Made by a program: the position numbers and the translations under genes
Notes under the pieces: model-generated
Told to the model about the DNA's origin: nothing
Databases searched by the model: none
What the model saw: the letters and a program-made list of their open reading frames with translations, nothing else
Assembly (NCBI GenBank): GCA_965662685.1
Contig: CBFIIQ010000026.1
Span: 1-46,027, forward strand
Source: Eutrophocola sp965662685
GTDB taxonomy: Bacteria > Pseudomonadota > Gammaproteobacteria > Pseudomonadales > Pseudohongiellaceae
Reading direction: 5' to 3'
Length of the DNA stretch: 46,027 nt
Shown here: one piece after another, positions 17,421 to 26,699 of the stretch
How positions within the stretch are numbered: the stretch's first letter is position 1
Layout: every line of letters begins with the position of its first letter

Positions 17421-18104
17421 TTACTTGTCTGGTCTTACTGTGTCTTCGACTTTAATAAGTACTTTTTCAAGTACCTGATCAATAGTCAGTGACGTAGTAT
17501 CAATCACGACAGCGTCATCTGCTGGCCTGAGGGGTGAAACCTGCCTGTTGGCATCACGTTCATCTCGGCTGGCTATATCCTGCAAAAGGTCGCGCAGATT
17601 AACACCAACCCCCTTATTTATCAACTGCTTATATCGCCTTTGCGCCCTCTCTTCGGCACTGGCGGTGAGGTAAATTTTGAGGTCTGCGGAGGGAAAAACC
17701 ACTGTCCCCATATCTCGACCATCAGCCACCAATCCCGGTGGGCGACAAAAGTCCCTTTGTCGCTGCAACAGTACCGCCCTTAACTCGGCAATAGCGGCAA
17801 CCTTTGAGGCCTTTTCTGCTGTTTCCTCGAGCCTGGCCAGGTGGGATATTTCAATGCCATTTAGTGTTATTGAACCCTCGAACTCTGTCCCAAAGGCGAC
17901 ATCCATAGTGCCAGCGAAATCACACATCTTATTGATATCATTGATTAATATATTATTTTTTTCAATACCTACAGCAACAACACGATAGAGCGCGCCACTG
18001 TCCAGTAAATGCCATCCCAGGCGTTGAGCAAGTAACTGGGTGATGGTGCCCTTGCCAGTTCCACTGGGACCATCAATTGTAATAACCGGGACATGCTCAC
18101 TCAT
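17421..18104 (-). CDS. cmk: Cytidylate kinase
   Basis: This enzyme phosphorylates CMP and dCMP with ATP. The 227 residues start with the P-loop IDGPSGTGKGTI (about 10-21), followed by HLLDSGALYRVVA, VADGRDMGTVVFP (about 126-138) for the CMP site, and a lid region with SRDERDANR. The length matches E. coli (227). It lies between aroA and rpsA in the standard order. A start at ATG 18104 is well supported by the alignment of MSEHVPVITIDGP. Confidence 0.97.
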   Translation of the reverse strand: MSEHVPVITIDGPSGTGKGTITQLLAQRLGWHLLDSGALYRVVAVGIEKNNILINDINKMCDFAGTMDVAFGTEFEGSITLNGIEISHLARLEETAEKASKVAAIAELRAVLLQRQRDFCRPPGLVADGRDMGTVVFPSADLKIYLTASAEERAQRRYKQLINKGVGVNLRDLLQDIASRDERDANRQVSPLRPADDAVVIDTTSLTIDQVLEKVLIKVEDTVRPDK

Positions 18105-18148
18105 CTATCCAGAGTCCTGTAGGCCAGTAGAGCTTCATTTGATGCCCG

Positions 18149-19468
18149 TTAATATTCAGTAAATTCAAGGGAAATACCGGTTTTACCAGCAAGTTCAGTG
18201 AAGCCGGGAAAAGACGTGGCCACATTATGGCAGTCATGAATCGTTATCTCCTGCCTGGCTTTTAACCCTGCCATAGTGAAAGCCATCGCAATTCTGTGGT
18301 CACCATGGCTGTTTATTTCACCACCACCCAATTTGCCACCTTCTATAATGATGCCGTCCTCCTTAACCACATGGTTGACTCCGAGAGTCGCAAGGCCATC
18401 GGCCATCACCTGAATGCGGTCACTCTCCTTTACCCTGAGCTCTTCAGCACCACTGAGCGTGGTTGTACCTTCGGCACAGGCTGCCGCAATAAACAGTGCT
18501 GGAAACTCATCAATGGCAAGGGGAACCTGATCCAGAGGGATCTCAATTCCTTTTAGTGGCGCATGTTTCACACGGATATCCGCAACTGGTTCACCGCCGA
18601 CTTCTCTGGGGTTTTCGAGGCTGATGTCTGCGCCCATGGCTAACAATATATTTATTACACCGGTCCGGGTCGGATTAATACCTACATGCCGCAACATCAG
18701 ATCGGAGCCTTCAGCGATAGAGGCTCCAACAAGAAAAAACGCCGCTGAACTGATATCGGCAGGGACATCAATATGACACCCGGAAAGATTTCCCCCGCCT
18801 GTGATACTAATTCGTGCACCTTCTGTACCGATGTCGTAGCCAAAGCCACGCAGCATACGCTCTGTGTGGTCTCTGCATGGCGCTGGTTCCGTGATCTGCG
18901 AACTTCCGTCCGCCGGATCGGTATAAAGGGAGGCCAGAAGCAAGCAGGATTTAATCTGGGCACTGGCCACAGGCAGATCATAAATAATCGGATGTAATTT
19001 TCCTGCAGATATTTGAATTGGGGCCACACCACCCTCCTGCAGCACAATATTGGCACCCATTTCGGTCAATGGATCTGTGACTCGACGCATCGGCCTGCTG
19101 GAAAGGGATTGATCCCCGGTCAGTGTCGAAGCAAATGATTGTGCCGCCAGCAAGCCACACAATAAGCGCATGGAAGTACCGGAATTACCGAGATAAAGTG
19201 GACCGCCCGGCTCTTGCAAGCCATGCAGACCAACGCCCTGAATGGTCGTTTTCCCGGCGACGACATCGTCTATCTGAACCCCCATTGCACGGAAGGCCTC
19301 AAGCGTAGCCAGGCTATCTTCACCTTCCAGAAAACCTTCTACGGTAGTAATGCCATCTGCGATAGAGCCAAGAATGATGGATCGGTGAGAGATCGATTTA
19401 TCGCCGGGGACTCTAATATCACCACTTAGTTTACCGCCGGGTGTTACTTTAAAAACAAGATCTGACAT
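18149..19468 (-). CDS. aroA: 3-phosphoshikimate 1-carboxyvinyltransferase (EPSP synthase), class II type
   Basis: AroA joins shikimate-3-phosphate and PEP to EPSP in aromatic amino acid synthesis. The 439 residues show PGDKSISHR near 21, GNSGTSMRL near 95, SAQIKSC near 170, RDHTER near 201 and NPTRTG near 262. This set (GDKS, SAQxK, RxHxE, NxTR) is the one used to define class II enzymes, of which some members tolerate glyphosate. The PEP-site loop has Gly (GNSGT), not the Ala of the CP4 enzyme, so tolerance cannot be assumed. In Pseudomonas it is fused to tyrA; here the genes are separate. Confidence 0.96.
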   Translation of the reverse strand: MSDLVFKVTPGGKLSGDIRVPGDKSISHRSIILGSIADGITTVEGFLEGEDSLATLEAFRAMGVQIDDVVAGKTTIQGVGLHGLQEPGGPLYLGNSGTSMRLLCGLLAAQSFASTLTGDQSLSSRPMRRVTDPLTEMGANIVLQEGGVAPIQISAGKLHPIIYDLPVASAQIKSCLLLASLYTDPADGSSQITEPAPCRDHTERMLRGFGYDIGTEGARISITGGGNLSGCHIDVPADISSAAFFLVGASIAEGSDLMLRHVGINPTRTGVINILLAMGADISLENPREVGGEPVADIRVKHAPLKGIEIPLDQVPLAIDEFPALFIAAACAEGTTTLSGAEELRVKESDRIQVMADGLATLGVNHVVKEDGIIIEGGKLGGGEINSHGDHRIAMAFTMAGLKARQEITIHDCHNVATSFPGFTELAGKTGISLEFTEY

Positions 19469-19568
19469 AAGAAGTATTTAATCTACCTTTTGTTAATGAA
19501 ACCGGGTTGGTGAATAGCATCAACCGCATTGAGGCAAAAATTGATGCAGCCCCCAAGTATGACAATCT

Positions 19569-20519
19569 TCAGGGTTTTGATCGCTTTGCAGAAAACATTT
19601 CCAGAAACCTGTCTCTGGAGTTTTTTGCACGAATAAATGTGGACATCAACTCATCTGAATCCTGTTCCTTAATAGCTGTCCGCATTCGATAAAGACCTTC
19701 AATGTACTCATCCAGTACAGTAATCGTGGCATCACCATTTGCCATAAAAATATCATGCCACATTTGCGGATCACTGGATGCAATGCGAGTAAAATCCCGA
19801 AACCCTCCGGCGGCATAACGAAATATTTCCTCACTTTCTCCCTGCTGCGACAAGGTATCGACCAATGCAAAAGCAAGCAGATGAGGTAGATGACTGGTAG
19901 CAGCGAGTACTTCATCGTGGTGTTTTACCGACATGGAAATCACTTCTGCGCCAAGAATTTCCCAGAGTTTCTCTACAAGCTGACAGGATGATTGGCTGGT
20001 GTTTTCCAAAGGGGTCAGGATGACCTTTTTGTGTTCGAACAAGTCCGCTGACGATGCGGAATAACCACTGTGTTCCGAACCGGCAATAGGATGACCAGGG
20101 ACAAAATTATCCGGAACACTTCCGAATACCTGGATCACACTATCTATGACCTCACCTTTAACGCTGGCAGCATCGGTCACCACAGTGTCACTGCCAAGCA
20201 CAGGTTGCAGCTCCTTCAGAATGTGTTTTACCGAAAGACTGGGGACTGCAATTATAATAAGATCAGCATCCTTGCAGGCCGGACCGATATCAGTGGAGAA
20301 ATCACTGATCATGCCATCATCCAATGCCTGCTGGAGTACTTTTTCATTGCGACCTACAGCGACAACCCTGGTGTCAGGTTGTTTTGAAGCAAGGCCTCGA
20401 GCGATAGAGCCTCCAATGAGGCCAAGGCCGATAATTACGACTTGCAGATTTTCATTCACACTTTTTGTCACATTATCCGCCACACTTTCTGTAAAACTGT
20501 CCGCCAAACCATTCGTCAC
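19569..20519 (-). CDS. tyrA: Prephenate dehydrogenase
   Basis: TyrA converts prephenate to 4-hydroxyphenylpyruvate with NAD, on the path to tyrosine. The 316 residues carry a Rossmann site VVIIGLGLIGGSIARGLA near 28-45, then GHPIAGSEHSGY near 141-152 and KHHDEVLAATSHLPHLLA near 199-216 with the catalytic histidine. There is no chorismate mutase domain and no aroA fusion. The frame begins with GTG at 20519 without a clear ribosome binding site. Later GTG codons at V13, V17 and V21 are possible starts, and the first 25 residues (SVADNVTKSVNE) look like a low-complexity addition. Confidence 0.93.
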   Translation of the reverse strand: MTNGLADSFTESVADNVTKSVNENLQVVIIGLGLIGGSIARGLASKQPDTRVVAVGRNEKVLQQALDDGMISDFSTDIGPACKDADLIIIAVPSLSVKHILKELQPVLGSDTVVTDAASVKGEVIDSVIQVFGSVPDNFVPGHPIAGSEHSGYSASSADLFEHKKVILTPLENTSQSSCQLVEKLWEILGAEVISMSVKHHDEVLAATSHLPHLLAFALVDTLSQQGESEEIFRYAAGGFRDFTRIASSDPQMWHDIFMANGDATITVLDEYIEGLYRMRTAIKEQDSDELMSTFIRAKNSRDRFLEMFSAKRSKP

Positions 20520-20533
20520 AAAATCTATTAAGT

Positions 20534-21373
20534 TTAAAGTATAGCTACCGGGTAGGAACCCAGCACCCTGAATTCCAGAGAATGCCCGGACAACTCTTCA
20601 AAAGCAGCCCGGATATTGGCATCCTCATGATGGCCTTCAATATCAACAAAGAAAGAATATGACCAGGCCTCTTTACGGGAAGGCCTGGACTCTAGCTTGA
20701 TCAGATTGACAGCATGATTCTTGAAAGGCTCCAGTGCATTAAACAAGGCGCCCGGTTCATTCCTGGTACTAATAATCAGTGAGGATTTATCGCGTCCGCT
20801 GGGTGCCTGAGCATTATTTTTACTAATGATGGCAAAGCGGGTAGTGTTATCGTGCACATCCTCTATGTTTTCATTGAGAATGGATAAACCATAAATTTCA
20901 GCGGCTGCCTTGCCAGCAATAGCGGCTGTATGCTGCCTTTGGGATGCCTGAATGGCAGCTTCGGCATTACTCAAAGCCGAAACCTTTTCGACTCCGGGAA
21001 AATTTTCTTCAAGCCAGTGCCGACATTGACCAAGCGATTGCTGATGAGAAACAACGCGCCTGATATTTTCAGCACCAGTACCAGGCTGAGCTAAAAGACA
21101 ATGCTGAATTCTCAGCATTACTTCACCACAAATAATAAAATCAAAGGTACCGAAACAATCCAGCGTCTGGGTAACCGACCCTTCGCTGGAATTCTCTACC
21201 GGTACCAGCCCAAAGTCAGCCTGGTCCGAATCTACGGCATTGAAAACGGCAGGAATATCATCAACTGCCAGGCAAGGCTGCTGGCTACCGAAAAACTTTT
21301 TCAGAGCTGCATGCGAGTAAGTGCCTTCCGGGCCCAGATAAGCGACCCGGGCAGAAGAAAGTATCTTACTCAT
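20534..21373 (-). CDS. pheA: Prephenate dehydratase, monofunctional
   Basis: PheA converts prephenate to phenylpyruvate for phenylalanine. The 279 residues begin with the catalytic domain (ARVAYLGPEGTYSHAAL) and include NTTRFAIIS near 179, where the TRF motif is catalytic. The C-terminal ACT domain follows, with EPGALFNAL and LIKLESRPSR, which binds phenylalanine for feedback inhibition. The ATG at 21371-21373 overlaps the gyrA stop by 8 bases. A longer frame reaches back to 21520 but only reads gyrA out of frame. Pseudomonas PheA has an N-terminal chorismate mutase that is absent here. Confidence 0.96.
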   Translation of the reverse strand: MSKILSSARVAYLGPEGTYSHAALKKFFGSQQPCLAVDDIPAVFNAVDSDQADFGLVPVENSSEGSVTQTLDCFGTFDFIICGEVMLRIQHCLLAQPGTGAENIRRVVSHQQSLGQCRHWLEENFPGVEKVSALSNAEAAIQASQRQHTAAIAGKAAAEIYGLSILNENIEDVHDNTTRFAIISKNNAQAPSGRDKSSLIISTRNEPGALFNALEPFKNHAVNLIKLESRPSRKEAWSYSFFVDIEGHHEDANIRAAFEELSGHSLEFRVLGSYPVAIL

Positions 21374-24053
21374 CACCTTCCTTGTTTTCGTCATCGTCGG
21401 TGGTGTGATCCTGATCTGCCGCAGCATCCTGTGGAGCATCACTTGATGCTTCAGGAGATTCAACAGCTTCTGACGAGGGTTCATTATTGCCAGTTTCCTC
21501 GACGCCTTCTTCAAGATCATCTAATACTTCCGGCTCTTCCACGCGCTCGACACCAACAAGCAACTCCCCTTGCTTGAGTTTGATCAAACGGACACCCTGG
21601 GTAGCACGTCCCTGCGATGAGACTTCATCACAACGGGTACGCACAAGGGTTCCCTTGTCACTGATCAGCATGATTTCATCACCTTCAAAAACCTGCACAG
21701 CACCAACTACTGCCCCGTTACGCTCACTGGTCTGTATACCAATGACGCCCTTGCCACCGCGACCTTTAGTTGGAAACTCAGTAACAATTGTTCGCTTACC
21801 GTAACCATTCTCACTGACAGCAAGGATCTGGCCCTGCTCTTCAGGAATAATCATATCTACCATATGGTGTTCATTATCCAGACGAATTCCGCGCACACCC
21901 TTGGCGCTTCTTCCCATCGCCCTGACATCGCTTTCCTTGAAACGCACAACCTTGCCTGAACTTGAATAGAGCATGACATCCTTGGTGCCATCAGTAACGG
22001 CAGTTTTCACCAGGGTGTCGCCCTCTTCCAGTTCAAGCGCCTTCAGGCCAACACTGCGTTGTCGTGAAAAACTGACCAGCGGCGTTTTCTTGACAGTACC
22101 ATTCGCTGTAGCCATGAAAACAAATTTTCCTTCCTCGTATTCACGGATCGGCAGCATGCTGGTGATGCTCTCGCCTTCTTCAAGGGGCAGGATATTTACA
22201 ATCGGTTTGCCGCGTGAAGTTCTGCTTGCCAAGGGTATCTGGAATACCTTTAACCAGAATACTTTCCCGGAACTGGCAAAACATAAAAGGGTGTCGTGGC
22301 TGCTGGCCACCAGTAAATGTTCAACAAAATCCTCATCCTTTACCGAGGCTGCCGCCTTCCCGGTACCACCGCGCCGTTGCGCTTGATAGTCGGTAAGGGG
22401 CTGACTCTTGGCGTAACCACCACTGGAGATAGTCACTACCCTGTCCTCTTCAGTAATCAGATCTTCGACAGTGAGGTCATGGGTTGAGCTGGTGATCTCA
22501 GTACGACGATCATCGCCATACTCCTTGTCGACATCCTCCAGTTCCTGCTTTATAACCGCCATCAAGACTTCTGAATTACCCAGGATCTCAAGATATCCGG
22601 CAATCTGTTTGATGAGTTCCTGGTAATCATTAATCAGCTTTTCATGTTCAAGACCGGTTAATCGATGCAGTCTTAACTCAAGAATGGCCTGGGCTTGCTC
22701 TGGGGAAAGCCAATACTCTCCTGCATGAAGACCAAGGTTTTCGGGCAAGTCGTCAGGACGACAGGCATCGGGGCCTGCATCCGCCAACATGGCTTCCACG
22801 CTTTCCGAGTGCCAGCTTTTTGCTAACAATTTGACCTTCGCTTCCGCCGAAGTAGGAGAGCTCTTGATCAGCTCTATCACTTCATCAATATTTGCCAGAG
22901 CAACAGCCAGGCCTTCAAGAATATGACCTTTTTCCCGCGCTTTTCTGAGCAGGAAAACGGTACGCCGGGTAACCACTTCACGACGGTGACGAATAAAAGC
23001 TTCGAGCATTTCCTTGAGATTGAGAGTTTTTGGCTCACCATCAACCAGGGCTACCATATTTATGCCAAACACCATCTGCATTTGGGTCTGGGCAAAGAGA
23101 TTGTTCAATACAACATCCGCAACCTCGCCCTTGCGTAATTCAATCACAATGCGCATGCCGTCCTTGTCAGATTCATCACGCAATTCAGAAATACCTTCGA
23201 GCTTCTTCTCTTTAACCAGCTCGGCGATGCGTTCAATCAGTCGTGCTTTATTCAACTGATAGGGAATCTCCGTAACAATAATACTTTGACGCCCGTTATC
23301 TTTTTCTTCAATTTCAGTTTTTGAACGAATATGGATTTTTCCACGGCCGGTTCGGTATGCCTGGACTATTCCGGCCCGGCCACTGATCAATGCGGCAGTT
23401 GGAAAATCAGGCCCCTGGATATACTCCAGCAAATCATCTATTTCGAGATCAGGATTAGCCATCAGCGCGATACAGCCGCTAATAACTTCTCTCAGGTTAT
23501 GGGGCGGGATATTGGTTGCCATACCCACAGCAATACCGGAAGAACCATTCACCAGCAGATTCGGTACTCGCGTTGGCATAACATCCGGAATCAGTTCTGT
23601 ACCGTCGTAGTTTTCAGTAAAGTCGACAGTTTCTTTTTCCAGGTCCGCCAACAGTTCGTGGGCAATCTTGTCCATGCGGATTTCGGTATATCGCATGGCT
23701 GCTGCCGAGTCACCGTCGACAGAACCAAAGTTACCCTGCCCGTCCACCAGCGTATAACGCATGGAGAAATCCTGCGCCATTCTGACAATCGTTTCATAGA
23801 CAGCAGAATCGCCATGAGGATGGTATTTACCAATAACATCACCAACTACACGGGCAGATTTCTTGTAGGGTTTATTCCAGTCATTGGAAAGCTCGCTCAT
23901 GGCAAACAATACGCGTCGATGCACTGGCTTGAGACCGTCACGCACATCTGGCAAGGCCCTGCCCACGATTACACTCATAGCGTAATCCAGATAGGACTGT
24001 CTCATCTCGCTTTCAATGGCGACTGACTGTATCGGTTCCTGTTCGTCTGTCAT
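21366..24053 (-). CDS. gyrA: DNA gyrase subunit A
   Basis: GyrA cuts and rejoins DNA in the type II topoisomerase that adds negative supercoils. The 895 residues include the catalytic Tyr122 (MRYTEIRM), the quinolone region HPHGDSAVYETIV (Ser83 and Glu87 in E. coli numbering), the GyrA box QRRGGTGK near 560, six beta-pinwheel blades, and an acidic tail of about 55 residues. Ser83 is the sensitive-type residue; Glu87 is a common natural variant. Its stop codon overlaps pheA, so the two are probably co-translated. A site AGGA lies 11 bases before the ATG. Confidence 0.98.
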   Translation of the reverse strand: MTDEQEPIQSVAIESEMRQSYLDYAMSVIVGRALPDVRDGLKPVHRRVLFAMSELSNDWNKPYKKSARVVGDVIGKYHPHGDSAVYETIVRMAQDFSMRYTLVDGQGNFGSVDGDSAAAMRYTEIRMDKIAHELLADLEKETVDFTENYDGTELIPDVMPTRVPNLLVNGSSGIAVGMATNIPPHNLREVISGCIALMANPDLEIDDLLEYIQGPDFPTAALISGRAGIVQAYRTGRGKIHIRSKTEIEEKDNGRQSIIVTEIPYQLNKARLIERIAELVKEKKLEGISELRDESDKDGMRIVIELRKGEVADVVLNNLFAQTQMQMVFGINMVALVDGEPKTLNLKEMLEAFIRHRREVVTRRTVFLLRKAREKGHILEGLAVALANIDEVIELIKSSPTSAEAKVKLLAKSWHSESVEAMLADAGPDACRPDDLPENLGLHAGEYWLSPEQAQAILELRLHRLTGLEHEKLINDYQELIKQIAGYLEILGNSEVLMAVIKQELEDVDKEYGDDRRTEITSSTHDLTVEDLITEEDRVVTISSGGYAKSQPLTDYQAQRRGGTGKAAASVKDEDFVEHLLVASSHDTLLCFASSGKVFWLKVFQIPLASRTSRGKPIVNILPLEEGESITSMLPIREYEEGKFVFMATANGTVKKTPLVSFSRQRSVGLKALELEEGDTLVKTAVTDGTKDVMLYSSSGKVVRFKESDVRAMGRSAKGVRGIRLDNEHHMVDMIIPEEQGQILAVSENGYGKRTIVTEFPTKGRGGKGVIGIQTSERNGAVVGAVQVFEGDEIMLISDKGTLVRTRCDEVSSQGRATQGVRLIKLKQGELLVGVERVEEPEVLDDLEEGVEETGNNEPSSEAVESPEASSDAPQDAAADQDHTTDDDENKEGDE

Positions 24054-24505
24054 AAAACTTCTGTCCTGTTAGGGTAACTGCCAGTAGTTAAGGTTTAGAT
24101 CGCCCATGGCAGGGCTCTGATTCAGATTATTGGGTCTTTAAAATTCAGCTTTTGATGATATGGTTTGTTTAATTCCATAAAACCACCGGACCCCTGCCAC
24201 AAGGTATTGCTGGATTGACAGGGCTTTGACTATGTCCGCGAATAAACTCTTGAGCCTCTTGAGCAACATCCTGGAGTAATCCAGGGTTACCGTTGTGCAG
24301 AATACCCGGCGCGACAAAAACCCGCTTCAGGGACTTGCCCGCCTCACTTAATGCCACCTTTGCAGACCCCGAATTTATAATGCTTTTTTCCCATTTTTCA
24401 GGGCTCTTTTAAAGCGCCAAATATTAGCATAAAAAGGTCATAACTGACAGCAAAACTACCCGTTTTCCGCAATAATCTGTATACTGCCCCATCTGCCAAT
24501 AAATC
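24054..24505. promoter_or_regulatory. Divergent gyrA / mtaD intergenic region
   Basis: This 452-base gap separates gyrA from the plus-strand mtaD and should hold both promoters. A TATACT hexamer at 24480-24485 fits as a -10 box for mtaD, with only about 20 bases to the ATG. In Pseudomonas mtnA lies here; no mtnA is present. A 62-codon minus-strand frame (24169-24357, GTG start) is open but is not convincing. Confidence 0.55.
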
Positions 24506-25861
24506 ATGGAAAATCATATAATTATGTCGAATTCAGAAAGCTCTCCGGAGGGCCTTGAAGCCGACTTTCTCATCCATCCTGAATGGCTCGTTCCAATGTC
24601 AAAAAAAGGCCTGATTCTGAGCGATCAAAGCCTTGCGATTTCGGACAATAAAATCGTTGCCATCGGAGACACCAACAACCTGAAGCAGAGCATCTCCGCC
24701 AGGCGCGAAATCACACTGAAAAACCATTTGCTGATGCCCGGGCTGATCAACTCTCATGGCCATAGTCCTATGGCCCTGATGCGCGGTTTTGCCGATGACA
24801 TACCACTGCGCCCTTGGCTGGAAGAAAAAATCTGGCCTGCAGAAGGACAATGGGTAAGTGAGGAGTTCGTTCGTGACGGCGCGGCTCTGGCGATCGCCGA
24901 AATGTTACGTAGCGGCACAACAGCTTTTACAGATATGTATTTCTTTCCGGATGAAGTGGCAAAAGTGGCGCTTAAAGCCAATATCAGGACAATGCTCGCT
25001 GCACCGGTACTCGACTTTCCTACTGTATGGGCGCAAGACGCTGATGAATATATTCGCAAGGCCACTGATTTAAACGACCGCCACAAGAATAACAACCTGG
25101 TTCAGGTTGCCTTTGGCCCTCATGCCCCCTATACGGTTTCAGATGACCCGCTCAGACATATCTCTACACTGGCAAATGAGCTGGACATACCGATACATAT
25201 TCATGTCCATGAAAATAGCGCTGAAATAGAGGAAGCCGTTGCCAAAACAGGTATGCGGCCATTGCAACGTCTTAATGAGCTGGGGCTTTTATCACAGTTA
25301 CTTCAATGTGTTCATGCCACGCAACTGCAGGAACTGGAAATGGAACTGCTTGCAGCTGCCGGCGTTTCCATCGTCCATTGCCCGGCATCAAACGCCAAAC
25401 TGGCCAGCGGCGTTAGCCAAACACAGGCTATACTTGATGCCGGTATTAATCTTTGCCTGGGTACAGATGGCGCAGCGTCAAATAACGAATTGAACATGAT
25501 TAATGAAATGCGCATGGCAGCACTGTTTGGTAAAGCCGCCGTCGACGATGCAGCCGCCACTACTGCCTGGGATGTCCTGCAAATGGCCACAGTGAATGGT
25601 GCCAGGGCGCTTGGCAAGGAAGACATGCTGGGCACTCTGGAAACAGGCAAGCTGGCTGATTGTATAGCTATCGATCTGGGGCACCTTAATACCCAACCGG
25701 TTTATGACCCGGTCTCTACGCTGGTCTACAGCGCGCAGGGTCACCAGGTCAGCTATGTCTGGGTAGATGGCAAGCTCAATCTTGAGAAGGGTGAACTTAC
25801 AATGCTCGATGCCTCTGAACTAATGGCCAATGCCTCTGCCTGGGCAAAAAAAATCGGTTGA
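24506..25861 (+). CDS. mtaD: 5'-methylthioadenosine/S-adenosylhomocysteine deaminase
   Basis: This is a zinc amidohydrolase (TRZ/ATZ group) that deaminates MTA, and often SAH, to the inosine forms. Residue landmarks in the 451-residue chain are LINSHGHSPMALMRGF near 83-95 (metal-binding HxH), FGPHAPYTVSD near 201, HIHVHENSAEIEE near 229, and LCLGTDGAASNNELNM near 317. It matches the Pseudomonas gene next to ubiG. The first ATG (24506) has no obvious ribosome binding site, nor has the ATG at 24524, so the start is uncertain by six codons. Substrate is inferred from synteny. Confidence 0.9.
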   Translation: MENHIIMSNSESSPEGLEADFLIHPEWLVPMSKKGLILSDQSLAISDNKIVAIGDTNNLKQSISARREITLKNHLLMPGLINSHGHSPMALMRGFADDIPLRPWLEEKIWPAEGQWVSEEFVRDGAALAIAEMLRSGTTAFTDMYFFPDEVAKVALKANIRTMLAAPVLDFPTVWAQDADEYIRKATDLNDRHKNNNLVQVAFGPHAPYTVSDDPLRHISTLANELDIPIHIHVHENSAEIEEAVAKTGMRPLQRLNELGLLSQLLQCVHATQLQELEMELLAAAGVSIVHCPASNAKLASGVSQTQAILDAGINLCLGTDGAASNNELNMINEMRMAALFGKAAVDDAAATTAWDVLQMATVNGARALGKEDMLGTLETGKLADCIAIDLGHLNTQPVYDPVSTLVYSAQGHQVSYVWVDGKLNLEKGELTMLDASELMANASAWAKKIG

Positions 25862-25910
25862 GCTGCAAGCTACGTAGAAGCAACAACCCAATTAAAAAAG
25901 AGTACTAATC

Positions 25911-26630
25911 ATGACTACCGGTTCAACCAGCATCCCCCCTAATGTCGATCACTCAGAAATAGCCAAATTTGAAGCACTGGCAAGTCGCTGGTGGGATCGC
26001 AACAGTGAATTCAAACCTTTGCACGATATCAACCCGCTGCGCGCCGGGTTTATTGACCAGCAACTCAACCTGGCCGGAGAGAAGGTGTTGGATGTTGGCT
26101 GTGGCGGCGGTATTTTGACAGAAGCCATGGCGCAAAGAGGGGCTCAGGTTACAGGTATCGACATGGGTGAGGCACCGCTGGCGGTGGCAAAATTGCACTT
26201 GCTCGAAAGCGGACTGGAGGTGAATTACGAAATGGCCAGTGCGGAAGACTTTTCCCGCAATCACAAAGAAGCCTTTTCAGTGATTACTTGCCTGGAAATG
26301 CTGGAACATGTTCCGGATCCTGCCTCGGTCCTGGATGCATGTTATGAAATGCTGGCACCGGGCGGACATATTTTTGTCTCTACCATTAACCGAAATCCGA
26401 AGTCATACCTGTTTGCAATAATAGGTGCAGAATATGTTCTGCGGATGCTGCCGCGGGGCACCCATGATTATGCAAAATTTATCAAGCCATCTGAACTCAC
26501 CGCCATGGCAAGAAATTCGGGTTTCTCCTTACAAAAAACCACTGGCATGAGCTATAACCCGTTTACACAGAAATACACTTTGGGTGAAGACCTTGATGTT
26601 AATTACCTGATGTACCTGACCAAAGATTAA
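25911..26630 (+). CDS. ubiG: Ubiquinone biosynthesis O-methyltransferase
   Basis: UbiG carries out both O-methylation steps of ubiquinone synthesis at the inner membrane. The 239 residues show the SAM motif KVLDVGCGGGILTEAMA (about 58-74), GIDMGEAPLAVAK near 83, and CLEMLEHVPDP near 124-134. The N-terminal EIAKFEALASRWWD is typical of UbiG. It lies between mtaD and mupP, as in Pseudomonas; the gap to mtaD is 49 bases. Confidence 0.96.
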   Translation: MTTGSTSIPPNVDHSEIAKFEALASRWWDRNSEFKPLHDINPLRAGFIDQQLNLAGEKVLDVGCGGGILTEAMAQRGAQVTGIDMGEAPLAVAKLHLLESGLEVNYEMASAEDFSRNHKEAFSVITCLEMLEHVPDPASVLDACYEMLAPGGHIFVSTINRNPKSYLFAIIGAEYVLRMLPRGTHDYAKFIKPSELTAMARNSGFSLQKTTGMSYNPFTQKYTLGEDLDVNYLMYLTKD

Positions 26631-26699
26631 ATACTTTTAGAAATTAAAGTAAAAAAGCACAAAGCCAAACTAAATCCATTATCGGTAAACAAAAAAATT

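Noticed and set aside
21374..21520. Upstream extension of pheA
   Set aside because: It reads the acidic 3' end of gyrA out of frame and gives a basic sequence unlike any PheA; ATG 21373 fits the family start.
22923..24026. Long plus-strand frames opposite gyrA
   Set aside because: They are antisense shadows of a highly conserved gene; there is no ribosome binding site and no family.
24169..24357. 62-codon minus-strand frame (GTG start) in the gyrA-mtaD gap
   Set aside because: It has no upstream ATG, only a distant G-run as ribosome binding site, and I recognise no family. It overlaps the likely mtaD promoter side. Conservation in relatives would be needed to accept it.
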